A stretch of 64,000 nt of DNA from Trichobilharzia szidati (lineage: Eukaryota > Platyhelminthes > Trematoda > Strigeidida > Schistosomatidae), in contig OX235272.1 in NCBI GenBank assembly GCA_944472155.2, forward strand, positions 92,262,020 to 92,326,019. Reading direction: 5' to 3'. Position numbers and translations under genes: made by a program. The notes beneath the pieces are model-generated. The model ran no database searches. It worked only from the letters and a program-made list of their open reading frames with translations, and was not told where the DNA came from. Below, piece after piece: positions 1 through 13,100 of this stretch (positions are counted from its first letter, which is position 1; every line of letters starts with the position of its first letter).

Positions 1-92
1 AGATAAGAGCTAAATTGATTTATAAAGCGCCTCAAAGAAACATCACTATGCAGAAATTATCAAAATAACCTCATATGGTCTTACAGTCTAGT

Positions 93-206
93 AGCTGTGG
101 TGTCTTCCAAGCTTTATAGTACTCTGTTAACACTAACTCAATGGCTTTAGTTACCTTCAACGAGTAATCAAAGTATTCATGACCTGTCACCAAACTTTGC
201 AAAAAG
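93..206 (-). other. Unassigned open stretch at the left edge
   Basis: The reverse strand reads HEYFDYSLKVTKAIELVL and onward without a stop for about 36 codons after a GACAG acceptor-like site. Its phase does not fit the preceding IFT122 exon and it lacks the expected CxxC, so I do not assign it to the gene. Confidence 0.2.
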
Positions 207-224
207 TATCAAAGTATCAAAAGT

Positions 225-758
225 TTATATGAAATTACAACTGATGAGGTCAACAGCACTCAGCAGGAAAAACAAGATGTGGATTTTCAACTCCACTGTG
301 AAGTCAGTCCTACTATACGGATCAGAGACTTGGCGCCGCGTCACGAAGGCCACTCCGAACAAACTACAGACTTTCATCAACAGCTGCCTTCACTCAAAAT
401 CAGATGGCTGGCTAGAAAAGATTAGCAACAGGGAGGGATCTCTGGGAGCGAGCCAATCCAGCATGAACCAACTGTGCGACAAATATGCAGGAAGAAATGG
501 AATTGGATTGGCCATACTCTGAGAAAACAAACCATCAAGTGACATCACAAGACAGGCCATTGCTCGAGTGGAACCCGAACGGGAAGCGGCAAGTTGGTGG
601 TCAGTGCAAGGGTGACCTAAAGGAGGTCATGTGAAGAGGAGATGAAAGCATATAGGCAGACATGGAACCAGGTGAAAACTTTGGCGGAGAACCGAACGCA
701 ATTGAGACGTGTGGCTGAAGCCCTATGTTCCTCTAGGAACTAAAGGAAACAATAATAA
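225..758 (+). mobile_element. RTE-like LINE, 3' fragment
   Basis: This 5'-truncated copy encodes the tail of the reverse transcriptase polyprotein ([24 protein letters not shown]). It ends in the family tail CCCTATGTTCCTCTAGGAAC followed by AATAATAAT. The frame is broken. The family is the most abundant LINE in this window. Confidence 0.85.
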
Positions 759-1007
759 TATAATGTAACTGACGACATCATTATAACTGGTATTAAATCG
801 TTAAGTGATAGATATCAATGCTTAGAAGGGCTAAGCAATATTCAAAGTTAAATAAGGATGACATGAGATTTAAGAAAAATTTGAGAATATTATTTAGAGT
901 GTGACATAATTATACACCTCTTATTCCAAAAAACTACTTCTTGAAGATTCGAAGTGGTTATATTTTATTTAAAGCAATGAAAAGTGACATGCCTATCTGT
1001 TTCTTAC

Positions 1008-1169
1008 CTTATGACAAACTGAACATTGTGTAATACTAACATCAGGTAGAACAGATTTATAATAACGTGGTCTTAACGGTGAATTGTCAATAATTATCAC
1101 TTCATTGAAGGGGATCGCTTTCAATGTAGCAATATCAAGTTGGACTGGTGAATATGTTCCAGAAATAAG
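1008..1169 (-). CDS. IFT122: IFT122 window exon 21 (penultimate or near-last exon)
   Basis: 162 bases, 54 codons, phase 0 to 0. The acceptor is TTCTAG and the donor GTAAGA. It encodes [19 protein letters not shown], then SVCHK, equivalent to [24 protein letters not shown]. The CSVC pair needs a second CxxC partner, expected in a final short exon left of position 1. Confidence 0.93.
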
Positions 1170-4100
1170 CTAGAAAATATATAATAATATCGATTATAAT
1201 GTGAGCAGTACTCAACAATATCTAGTATTTGTAAACACAAACAGGGTGAAACAACAACCATAAACTAGCTAACATTTAAAAACACCCTAAAAACATGGAA
1301 TACAACATTCGTAATGACGAGCTGTTGTTATTAGATGATTGGTAGCAATCAGTAGTAAGCCTGGGACCTGGGTTTCGAGCTTGTGAACACTTGTCAGAAA
1401 GGCATAATCTCCAAATCTCGAAACAATCAGTGTCTCTTCTGAGATTCGAACCAATGTTACATAGTTCTGTAGGACTCTCGATTACCCTTCTAGAGAGCTA
1501 TAATGTATACTTCGATTGAACACTAGGTAGTAACTAGCACCTTCTGACGCCTTGGTGAGTATCAGCAAGTACGAAACCTAGGCCAAAGGCTTCCTGCAGA
1601 TTGCCTCCAATCGTCTAATAAAAAAAATTCTGATTGCATGGTGATGGCGAGCCAAATATCATGGTGGCCACACTGCAAGCAGTGCTGGCAGGATTCAGCC
1701 TGCATCGAAGGAAGGAGTAGACACGCATGACACTAGTTACTACCTAGTTTCTAATCAAAGTACTGGTCAGCTGTTCTCAACTGTTCAATCTGAAAGACGT
1801 TTAGAAGAATTGATTTTAAATTATTAGTTAGTAGGCATTCGATTGGTGAGGTCATGGGTGGGCGCACGGTTGAAGAGTCCCAAAACTATGGCGAAACAGT
1901 TTTTCAGTGCTCTTCGGTTTTCAGTCGTCCTCTAACTGATATCAATTCTTTATCGAAATTGAAACCAATCAAATCCTTACAAACTAACACTTGAAAGTTA
2001 ATCAGATGCTCACTAGTGACAGACTACAGGAAGAACCTGTCTAGAATTCTAGCAAGGATTGGTGACCGCTGGGTTCAACCAGATCGGGTGTGATGACAAA
2101 AACTCGCCGATGACATTGTCTTATTAGTGGAGCTATAGATCACGAATTGACAGAATTTAGAATTCATAGGCCATTAGATTCGATTTCAGCGGATGAGTAG
2201 TCAACCAGCTCACCTAGTAACCTGAAGGTCCTAGTTTAATCACCGGCGTGGTGATGGGTGGGTGCTGCTGAAGAGTCCTAAACTAGAGTGCGATTCAGCT
2301 CTCCTGTACTCCCTCGTTTCCAATATTTCTATAACTGATGTCAATCTATGATTACACTACAATTATGAATACTCTAGAAGGCGATTTTACAAGATATGAT
2401 TATACTATACCATGTTCGTCTTCTATGTATTGTTAACAGCATCGGATTTTATCAACCGTATTCAAATAAGATATATATTCACGTAGAAATCATCTATAAT
2501 GTGTATTTTATGAACATTTGTGTATCTATCACCTGTTGAGGTAGTAATTTCAATAGTATTGTAATTATTTTGTTTTCAAAATACTATTTCTAAAAAAATA
2601 TATAAAATAGCTCATTCACTTACATCTGAATTTAACAATTTCGCGGTAAAAACATCTTTATTAATTTTATTACTATTAGTATTGTTATTATCATCTGTTT
2701 CATGTGATATTTTGAGTGTTTGTGAGACTGAAAACAAAAGTAATAAAAGAAATGTATGAATAAAGATATGAATGGCTCAGTTAATTTCAGACATGATGGA
2801 GAAGATTTGTCGCTCAGGTGGGTGATTTTGATGTAGTTGTGTTCTCTGAGCTGGATGGCTGGTTTATTTGCGAAGCTTTCATCGCCCTACTCGGCGACAT
2901 CTTCAGAGCTTTTAGATTTCTCCACGAGTTTATAAGTCATCTCCTGGGGACCACCTTGAACATGATTGGTTGTTTTTGTGTGTTTTCACACTCTCTAGGC
3001 TACTTGTATTGGAATTGATTGTTTCCTTGACCTGAAGTTTGATCCTTTGTGTGTGACATTTCCTTCTTATCGATTGGTAAATTTTGTCTGTGTCGATGTG
3101 TTTATTGATTGACGATTCACTGGAATACCAGTCAGTCTTCTAAAAATTCTCTATTATTCTTGGTGTTTCCTCCATCTAATATTCGAACTTTGTCCCAGTC
3201 GAATTGATGTTCGTGGTTATCTGTATGCAATGATATGAGAGAGTGGATGTCATGTCTTTTGACGGCTAGTTTGTGATCATGGATACGAAGACGAAGGGGA
3301 CGTCCACTTTGGTCAATGTAGTGTTTCCCGCAGTCGTTGCGTCTAATTGTGTGGTTTTATTTTCTTTCGTTGTTGAGTCTTTTGGTTGACACAGATTTGA
3401 GTGAAGTGATTTTGTTAGTGTGTGTGCGACGTCGATTCCTATAGGTTTGAAGAGTCTTGCAATGATATCCGAGATGTTCTTTATATATGATAGGGCGATT
3501 TTCCTTGTGCTTTCCTTGGGGGCTTTTGATTTAGTAGGTTAACTTCTCAACATAGATATTTGCTCAAAAATGGTAGCATTTCAAGTCGCGACGCTTCAAA
3601 ATGTCTATAGCAGTGAAGAAAATAAATGCAGTAAAGCCACTATGGACCGCAAATGTACCGTAACAATTCAACGAGCCTGGAAGAAGAGGAGAAGCAGAGA
3701 ATACATCTGCCGCGTTATCTACAGTCTCTAACCGTTGATTTTTAACATTTCGAAGAGCATAACTAAACCGTCTACACCTTCTTTATTAGGTAGTGTAATA
3801 TGCGAAATAAAACTACGACGAACGAGGTGTACGGAAGACAGAATAGGCAGATGAATATTTGTGAGAAAGTTTTGAAAGTTCTCGTGCCAATGTGAGGGAT
3901 TTTGAGCGATATTTCCAACGGCACAAATAGTTAGACATAGTCAGTTAGATGTACCATATATTAAATCCATCATTTCAAATATAATCAAAAAGTTTTGTAC
4001 AGAAAGTCAGGATGTCAAAGATTCTTAGTCTACTGAAAAAACCCATTAAAATACAGTAGCTTCTCTCTGATGAAATAACAAAATATTTTCAAATTTTTGC

Positions 4101-7100
4101 CTTGTGAGGATGTGATATTAATTTTAGAGTTAATTTCATTATGGACTGACATCAGTCAGAAAAACACTAAAAATCTGGTGTAATGGACAGAAGTTCAGTT
4201 TGTGTTTAAGTCCCTCCAATGGTATGTAGCCATGAAGATAAGATGAGGTTGATAAGTAATCTTCAGGTTAAAAGACAAACATAATACTGTTTCGTTCAGA
4301 AGACAAATTAAAAGTAAAATTAAAAGTAAAAAATTAAAACCTTTTTACAGGGAACCACTAGTGAAGAGGTTAAGACGTAGCTCAGCCGTAAAGAAGGCTT
4401 TCCTCAGTGATCTGCATAAGCAATTCTTCAGGATCTCAGCTGCCGTATCACCTTTAAATTCAACACTCATAAATAACAGTTTCTTCAGCACCGTCTGGGT
4501 TCTTTCAGGCTTTTCCCTTTACTTCATGTTTTTCTCCATAAATCTTGGAGGATATCCATTCTCTATGAGGACCTGTCTGAGTCGCTCCAGTTCCCCATCG
4601 ATTGTATCACTTGAACATATCCTCCTTATTCTTGAGTATAAGGAGTGGATCAGGTTTCTCTTTCTTCGCAAAGAGACCCAGCTATGGAAATTTGTGTACT
4701 GACCATTCCATGTTGTTTTCCTTTAGATCAATCTTTGAAGTGAACCATCAGATCTCCTTTTTAGAAGAACATCCAAAAAATCGAATTCCGAGTTCATTCC
4801 TGATTCTGACGTGAACTGGATGGCATGATGGCAGCTGTTGAACTCTTTAGTTATCAATTCGATGTCGGTATTGTCGTCACATATGATGAAAGTATCATCC
4901 GTGTAACTTTGGTACAAATGGGAACTATCGATATTGGGCGATAAAAAGCTATTCTCCAGGCTTGCCAAGAAGCAGTCTGCAAGTAAAGGACCCAATGGTG
5001 ACCCAATTGCCACTCCATCTCTTTGTCTATAAAGCGTGTTGTTGAACTTGAATTGGACATTTAAAGTGCACCTCAAGTGCAGAGGCGCTGGCAATTTGTC
5101 AATACAACCCCGAACTCTGTATACAGAAAACGTTTGTCCAGTCTCTTATTCTACCTTGCTCTTAACCTCTTCACTAGTCGTTCCCTGTAAAAAATTTTGA
5201 TTTTTTCTTTTTTAAATTTTACTTTTAGTTTGCTTTCGCTTTAATAATTAATTCACTATTATCACTCTCATATGCTCCTTTTGTACATTTTCACACCCTC
5301 TTCACACTTGTTAAATTGACACTCAGCTGCCTTTATTCCCAATCAATAGTAATTTTAACCTTATCGAATTCAAATTTCTGTTGATTTGAATCACAGAGTT
5401 GTTGCTATTCTACATCATCAGCTAAAATCTATCGTTACATTCGATTAGATGGACTCCACTAGCTGCATATTATAATTTTAACTTGATGAAATTCATTCAT
5501 ACGTTGATTGTATGATAATTATTTTTCCCCTATGTTCTGAGTATAATACAAGGCTTCAGCAGTACATCTTCATTTCATTCTGTTCTCTGAAGTCCTCTTC
5601 AACAGGCGCCACGATTACTTATAATTTTTCATCTCCTCCTCCTTCAGTCTCTTCCATGTCAACCTCGGAGCCACGCTCAACTAGTTGTTTCCCGCTCAAG
5701 TTCCACTCGAGGGCCTTATGTGCGAGATCACTCAACGGTGTCCTCAGCATGTGTCCAGTCCATCTCCACTTTCTTCGTAATAATTACTGGCCAATAAGTT
5801 CCTGATTGGTTTGTTGCCTGACAGAATCCCATCATGCTTATTCTTTCTGGCCATCTGATCTTCAGCATGGAGCGAAGGCAGCTGTTGCCAAATGTATGAA
5901 ACCTGATGGAAATGGTTTTGGTGACGTACGTGCCAAATCTCTGAAGCATATGGAAGAACCGACTTAACATCCGAATTTTATTTTTTATGCTGAATGCAGC
6001 ATACTTCCACACTGATTTCTGAGTGATGAAGGCATACCTTGCCTTTCCGATTCTGGTTTTGACATCCTCAGCCATGCCATCCACCTGTAGTTGAAACGAT
6101 TTTATCTAGATAAGAGAAGGAAATGATCACTTTTAAATTTCTTTCGTTGATGATGCTTGCTACTTGTGGTTGGTTTGGTATCTTCATTACCACTATCTTC
6201 TTCGTGTTCATTCGGAATTTGGATTTCTCTGCTTTTTCTCCCAACGTTTTAGTTTTTGCCAAGAGTTTAAGTGAGGTTAGATGTAAATCGTCGTCGAAGT
6301 TCAAATCTTCGAGATCCTTCTTACCGGTTCAACCTATTCTTATCTTTCTCTAGCATTCTGTGGTGTATTTCATGATCTAGTCTGTTTCAATCTTGACTGA
6401 ATATCATCAGTGACAGTAAGAAGCCTTGTCTTACCCCTGTCTTCAATTCGAACGCTTCTCTGTGTTTTCCGTTGTGGATAAATTGACATGTTGCATTGCC
6501 AACTGGCTGTTGAATGAGATTGATACAGATTTGGAGTACTCCATAGTGTCGAAGCAGTCTCCAAATTGCTTCGAGGCCAACAGCGTCGAAGATTTTCTCA
6601 GAGCCTCTGAAGTTGAGGTAGAGATTCGACCGATATTCTATCCTCTATTCAGTGATGATACCTTTCTTTTTATTTTTTTACTTTCTTAGTAAAACATAGA
6701 GCTTTGAAGATTCGGTAATAGTGGTATTTATTTTTATGGGATGGGGTCGCTAGTCTCATGCCTAACCTTCCTTCCTTAACAGTCTTATTACTGAATTGGC
6801 AAGTTAAAGGAGTGCTGCAGTTTGATCGATACATGATTTGCCTTTCCTGTATCCAGCTTCTTCCTCACGGAGTTCTACACCCAGAGAGTCCTTCAGTCTT
6901 TCCAGGATGACGCGACTTAATATTTTCATCACATACAAGTGGCACTACGAAACAAACAGATACCTATTCGAAATGAAACTAATATATGCCTGACAGTCAT
7001 AGAGGAAAACAGGGTAAGACGAATTTGTAAATTCTTAAGAAGAGAGTAACTGTTCCGTCACACGTTTTGAACATAAGAGCCGTTAATTTAATGTAACACT

Positions 7101-10100
7101 AGTCATGAGCATAGCGCATCGGTGATACAGTGGTCAGGATGCTCCCCAACCACGCACAAGGTCTAGAGTTCGATCCCGGCTGCTAAGCTAGTAATATAAC
7201 TGGTCAAGACGGAAGATTGAGCATGAGGCTAGCAATCCTATCCTGTTAAGAAATAAACACCACTGCTACAGAAACTTCAAGCCTCTAGCTTGAAGCCTTA
7301 TGTTCCAAAGGGGACATGAAGGAATAATAACAAAACTTTAATTTTACTTACATCCATCATTTGTCTGTGAATTACTTTCATCTTCATTTACTGTTTGGTC
7401 ACAAAATGGTGATAAAGGTTCACTTTGTAGATAATTGATAACTTCTTCATATGATAAATCATCTTCTGGTATAAATTCAACAACTGGTAATTGTTCTAGA
7501 GTAAACCAGAATCGGTAGGCATTGAATGTTATATATATATATATGTAATATAATAATATTAAAAAAAATTAGTACTGAAGATTTCATCACAAAGTAATAT
7601 TGCCTTTGAAGACATCCTACTAGCAAGAAGACCAGATGGCAGCAAAGAAAAGGAATTTGCATACGAAAAATACTTGCATCCGTCAATATACACATTTTCA
7701 CAGCTTTCTTCCTATCTAGTATAAAAGAAATTTGGTAAAGAGCCTCAGCTATAGTGTCTGATTTATTTGTTCAGAAGATGAGATTGAAGACGAACTCAAG
7801 GTTGTATACGAAAAGTTAGTTGAAAACAGCTAACTTGAAAAATTCATCACTAAACACACAGATGGCCAAGAGAGTAGAAAAGAATCCTTCTGCGTCTGAT
7901 AACCGGGGCCTCTATATATATGACGACCAAATGAAATATTAACCTAAAGGTTGAGGAAATCAATTCAAAGAACGTTCAGTGCCGGTAAATTGCAGCTTAT
8001 ATCTTCCACACAACCAGTTGTAATCTCGAAACTGAAAGATGAACTACCTAGACTAGCCATCTCCAACTGTATCTATCAATTCAACTGTTAGTTATCATGG
8101 TCATTATTCTAGGAACCTAATTTCTTGTGCTCGGGAACAGAAATTCATGGGCTGGGTTTGAACCTCAGTGGGTGCGTACTGTGAAGAGTTCAAAACTAGG
8201 ATGAAACAGCTGTCCAGTACTCCCTTCAGGTTTTCCGATAGTCCTCTAACCGATTTCAGTTCATGATGAAATCCTGAAACCAATCAAATCCCTGCAAGCT
8301 AACACTTGAATAACTCTTGAAAAGTTAGAAATGTATGTGCGTCGGTGGCACAGTGGTTAGGACTCTCGCCGACCATGCACATGGTCCGGGGTTCGATCCC
8401 CTGCCGGCGCACACCCGATATCTATGGTCGGCCTGAATTTGGGTTACCGATATCCATGCTGAAAATTCCACACTTGTACTGAAAGTACGGTGTGGAATCA
8501 AGCTGTAAATCAAAATAATAAATAAATTGTACTGGTAATACATACACTGTCCATAAATATGAGATAAAAAACTTAAACTAGATTACATTGTTTTATACTA
8601 TTTAGTGTTTTACTCTACAGTCAAAATTCGTCAATCCACAGTGTTAAACAGTGAAATAAGTCCAAGTAACAGTATAGAAAGCCTACAGAATATTCTTTTG
8701 TGTCTTTTGACATCAGTTAGCGAACCATTAGAAGACCTGTGGGTACTGGACAGTTGTTTCATCCTCCTCCCTTGGGACTCTTCATCAGTACTCACCCACT
8801 GAGGTTAAAACCCAGGACCAATTGGTTACAGGGCGAGCTCATAGACCATTAAGCCACTGAGACTTGGTCCGATAGCCCATGAATTCTTACTTCTATGAAA
8901 ATAACTTCTCGGTGTCACTACCATGTACACAAACAAAGCGAACGATAAAAACAAACTACTAATTAAACATCTAAAGCCTATACACATTACACAATCTTCA
9001 TATTTTAACTTCAAAAGAAAATGATATGAAGTTCCATAGTTTGATTGGATGATCAGTCAAAAGTGAAAATATACCATAAGCACTCCATCAATCAAATAGG
9101 ACATAATTGTAATATAAACATAACAGTTCCTTACCAAGTGTAATGAATGAATAAATAAACGGTTCTTTACAATTGATACATCGATTTCCCAGGCTATTCA
9201 AAAGTGGATTTGTAGCTGAACATCTATAGCAAATGGTGCTTATCTCCTGGAAAATGAAAGGTAGAGAAGATTTGAACAAGGAAGAAAAAAATGAGTGAAT
9301 ATAAAATAGTCATCAAATGTTTTTTTTGCAGCGATTGATTTGTTACAAGTTTGATTACGTGTTGACATCAGTCAGAGAACCATTAGAAAGTAGCAGGGAG
9401 TACTGAACAACTGTTTCGTTCCCCTTGTTTGGGATTCTTCAACAGTACGCGCTCACTGGGCTTCAAAACCATTACCATACGGTTATAAGGTGAGCTCGTA
9501 AACCGCTTAACCACTGGGACCCGAACCAAGGGCTCATGAATTCCAAGTCAGGTAAGAGAACAGTTCCTTGCATACGATATTGGCTGGCAGGTGGTTCCTC
9601 TATATATATTGTGAAGGAGCAGAAGTTGGAATTCATGGGCCATTTGATCAGGTCCTAGTGTTTGGATGGTCTACGAGCTTGCCTTGTCATTTATGTTATC
9701 ATTATTAGTTTCATCATTATAAGAATATAAGGCATCTACAGCCTTACTATATAAGGAGGGGAGATCTCAGACCCTACGTAGGATTGTTAACACAGCAGGA
9801 ATTAAGGTGGCGTTTGAACCTACAAACTCACTCAGGGACAAGCTCTGTAGGTTGAAGGATCCAGTTGAAACAATTAAACAATGTAATATAATTTACAAAG
9901 TACTTTTTAATGACTGTGAGTTAAGTCAACTACACAAGTCAGACCAGTAGACACGGGAGTAATCAGACTATCGAAACATAAGAATTTACCTAAAGTTGGA
10001 ATGATTGACCCCAAGAAGATGAGTAATTTAGAAAAAAACTCAACATTTGCAGTGCATGCATTAACAAACAACCACACAATAGAGTGGGTTGCAGTTACAA

Positions 10101-13100
10101 TTCTGGTAAGTAATATAGATATATGAACTGTGATTAAGATTTTTTACAAATATAATATAGATATATATATAGAGGGAGTTTGATTACTGAATCTTCTTTC
10201 ATCGAATCTACACCCAACACATGCAATAGGAATGACTCATCACTCATACCAGAAATATGGAAAATATTACTGCCAATCAAATTAAGAGATGACAAATAAT
10301 GGAGTTATGTGAACGCAGTTAGAAAGTTTTGTGAGTATTGCCTTGATATGATTATGGGCAATAAATTCTGCTCGAAAAGTCGTCAGTAAGTATTACTATA
10401 TAACACTGTGAGACTTTATCAAAATAAATCTACCCACAATGGAAATACTACAAAGAACAGATTAAAATGAAGATGTACTCCTGAGGGATTCTGCTGCACT
10501 CAGAACCCAGAGGAATAATAACAATACTACTTATTGCTACATAACGGCTCAAATTAGTGAAGAGTTAATATTATTGAATTTTCTGGTTGTTAGTAGTTGC
10601 TACTAGTCTACAATGGAAATCAATTCAGTAGGTGATGATAGAAATGACAGTAACTTTATTGAAGGTGGTTGTATAATAACCATGTTTATTCCACACAGCT
10701 GAAATGATGATGAATTAGGGTGTTGAATAAAGGCTCCGATAATTTCTTAAGCCACATAGTTTTATTGAAAGACCTTTATTTTTTAATCCTTTACGTTCCC
10801 AGTGAAACATAGGGGTTCAAGCATGAGCTTTGAAGCTTCGGTAGCAGTGATGTTTATTTTTACAGGATGGAGTTGCTAGTCTCTTGCCCGACCTTCTCTC
10901 TTTACTAGTTTTAGTACTGGCTTAGCGAGGTTAAGGAGTGCGTTGGCCGCCACATGCGTAGTTGGCGAGTATTCTGCCGTTGAACCACCGATGGACAAGA
11001 CCTCTATAAATCACATATATTTTTTAAAGACCATATATATATACATAAATCCCAGAGAAAATGAAATAAATAATTCCAACATTTCGTTAGGCAAGCTGGT
11101 CCGAAGGTCTGCAGGGAAATAATCAAAATTGAAAATTACAATATCAAAGGTATATTCTGTCTTTAAAACTGTTGTCCAATCATGTCTCAGTCATGAATAG
11201 TCATCACAAAAGCGAACCTTAATGAACTGTAATCAAGATTTGATCGGATATTTCCACAAACTATTATTATTAGTTTATTTTGTTATACACTAAACACTGT
11301 GTACATTTTACATCAGTCTTAAGCGATAGTGTTGGAATAAACGTCACGATGACCTGGCACTTTATTTCGTATATGCAATTCTTTCGGTTCTTGTGCAAAA
11401 AATACACTCTTATATCATAATTGTTAAGAATGCTCTTCATTTCGTCCGACGTTTCTTTACAACAAGGAATCACCACCGTACTGACCCGATTCTTAGCACT
11501 TGGATCTCAATTAGTGTGGAACTATTCGATCAAATCTTAATCAGATTTCGTGCAAATCACACGTATAATTTGCCCCAAAAAATGCTTTGCATAGGATAAC
11601 ATACTTTAACAACGTGAATGTAGTAACTTGTGGTCGCTCCTGTTTCCCGAAGTTTGCTAAATTACGCTTTGCAAACAGTATTTACTTGGGTCATATATCT
11701 GAGAACGCATACTCTTGTTATATTGCCATTTAACCCCCCCCCCCTTACACTTACTTTTATTAAATATTTCTGAGTTAGGCATTTATAAAAACTGTTGCTC
11801 AGTTCCTATCTCTTCATGGCTTCGAATATTACTACACTGATAGTAAGAACAAATCACTATCATAGGGCGAGATTTGACAGAGGTTACTTCCCCACTTATC
11901 TAGGGAGCATCGTTTCAACTACAGGCGGGCAGAACGAATGAAGATATCCAAACCAGATAGAATCGAAAAGGCAAGATGCGTCTTCCTCAACCTGAAACCA
12001 GTTTGGAAATCGCATGGACACCACAGCATAAAGAACAAGATTCGAATTCTCAACACAATTGTCAGATGAGTGAGTTCGTTTGTACGGGTCAGAAACCTGC
12101 AATATGAGTAACGAAAAGCATTTCCAACAAGTTAGATAATTTTATCAACAGATGCCTGCCTTTACTGGCTGGCTCCATACTGAAGATCGAATGGCCTGCT
12201 GGCCAGAAGGAATTAGCGATAAGAAACTCTGGCTGGCAACAAACCAAGCAGGAGCTGATTGCTCAACAAATATGTAGGAGAAAAAAGGAGATGGATTGGG
12301 TATACGCTGAGGGGACCGTCTAATTACATCGCGCGCAATACAGGCCATTGCTCGAGTGGAATCCAAATGGAAAGTGACAGACGGGTCATCCCTGGGTGAC
12401 ATGAAGATAGTGTGAGTTGGAGGAGGAGATAAGAGATTATGGGGAGTCGTGCACCCAGGCAGCTGAAGAGGACAGCAGAAAATAGAACAAAGCAGAAATG
12501 TGTAATTGAAGACTTGCGTTCCACTTGGAATCCAAGGGAATAATAATAACATAACATTGCAAATAATTTCGCTTGTTCAGTTTATGTTATTCTATTAAAC
12601 CATGAAATCTGATGGTATTTCCTATTCTCGAGAGCATTTGAAATGTTGACAACCTGCTAATTCACAAGTTTCTATTAAACTTGAGAAAAGCAAAACTGTG
12701 GACTACAACGTGTTCCAATATATACCATAACTGCCCCCGAAACCTTTTGTACACACTGTTACTGCTTAAGAAATATAACTGATTAACTGCAGTCTTCAAT
12801 TATTCAGCGATTATTATCTCTCTGGTTCAAAAAAATCTGGCTTTAAAGCAGATGCTGTACATTTTTTCGACGTAGGCAGAGAAAAATATCTTGATAAGGG
12901 GATTGGTTTTCGCTTCAGGTCAGACAACAATGTGTCACGCTATCTACTGTGACAGTTACTATATTCCTTGAAGATTGTAGACGAAGAGAAATTATCTTAC
13001 AATAATTTCTGCTGAAAAATCTGTACATTAAAATAAACACTGTTTAGAATAAATCTATTATTATGATTTTTATTATTATTAAACATTAATCATAACACTG

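Noticed and set aside
93..206. Reverse-strand open stretch (HEYFDYSLKVTK...) as the last IFT122 exon
   Set aside because: It needs a one-base carry-over while the preceding exon ends in phase 0, and it lacks the CxxC pair expected at the IFT122 C terminus.
5728..6304. Host protein-coding gene at the two reverse-strand frames
   Set aside because: Both frames are pieces of a frameshifted RTE-like reverse transcriptase, a mobile element.
8330..8402. Functional tRNA gene
   Set aside because: A and B boxes are present, but the same head recurs in many D and E repeats with a fixed body, and the arms do not pair as a mature tRNA. It is a SINE head.
8425..8520. Hammerhead in family E
   Set aside because: The CTGAAAATTCC context lacks G8 and no GAAA follows helix II; it is a simple hairpin.
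12145..12552. 135-codon reverse-strand open frame
   Set aside because: It is the antisense of an RTE-like LINE 3' fragment.
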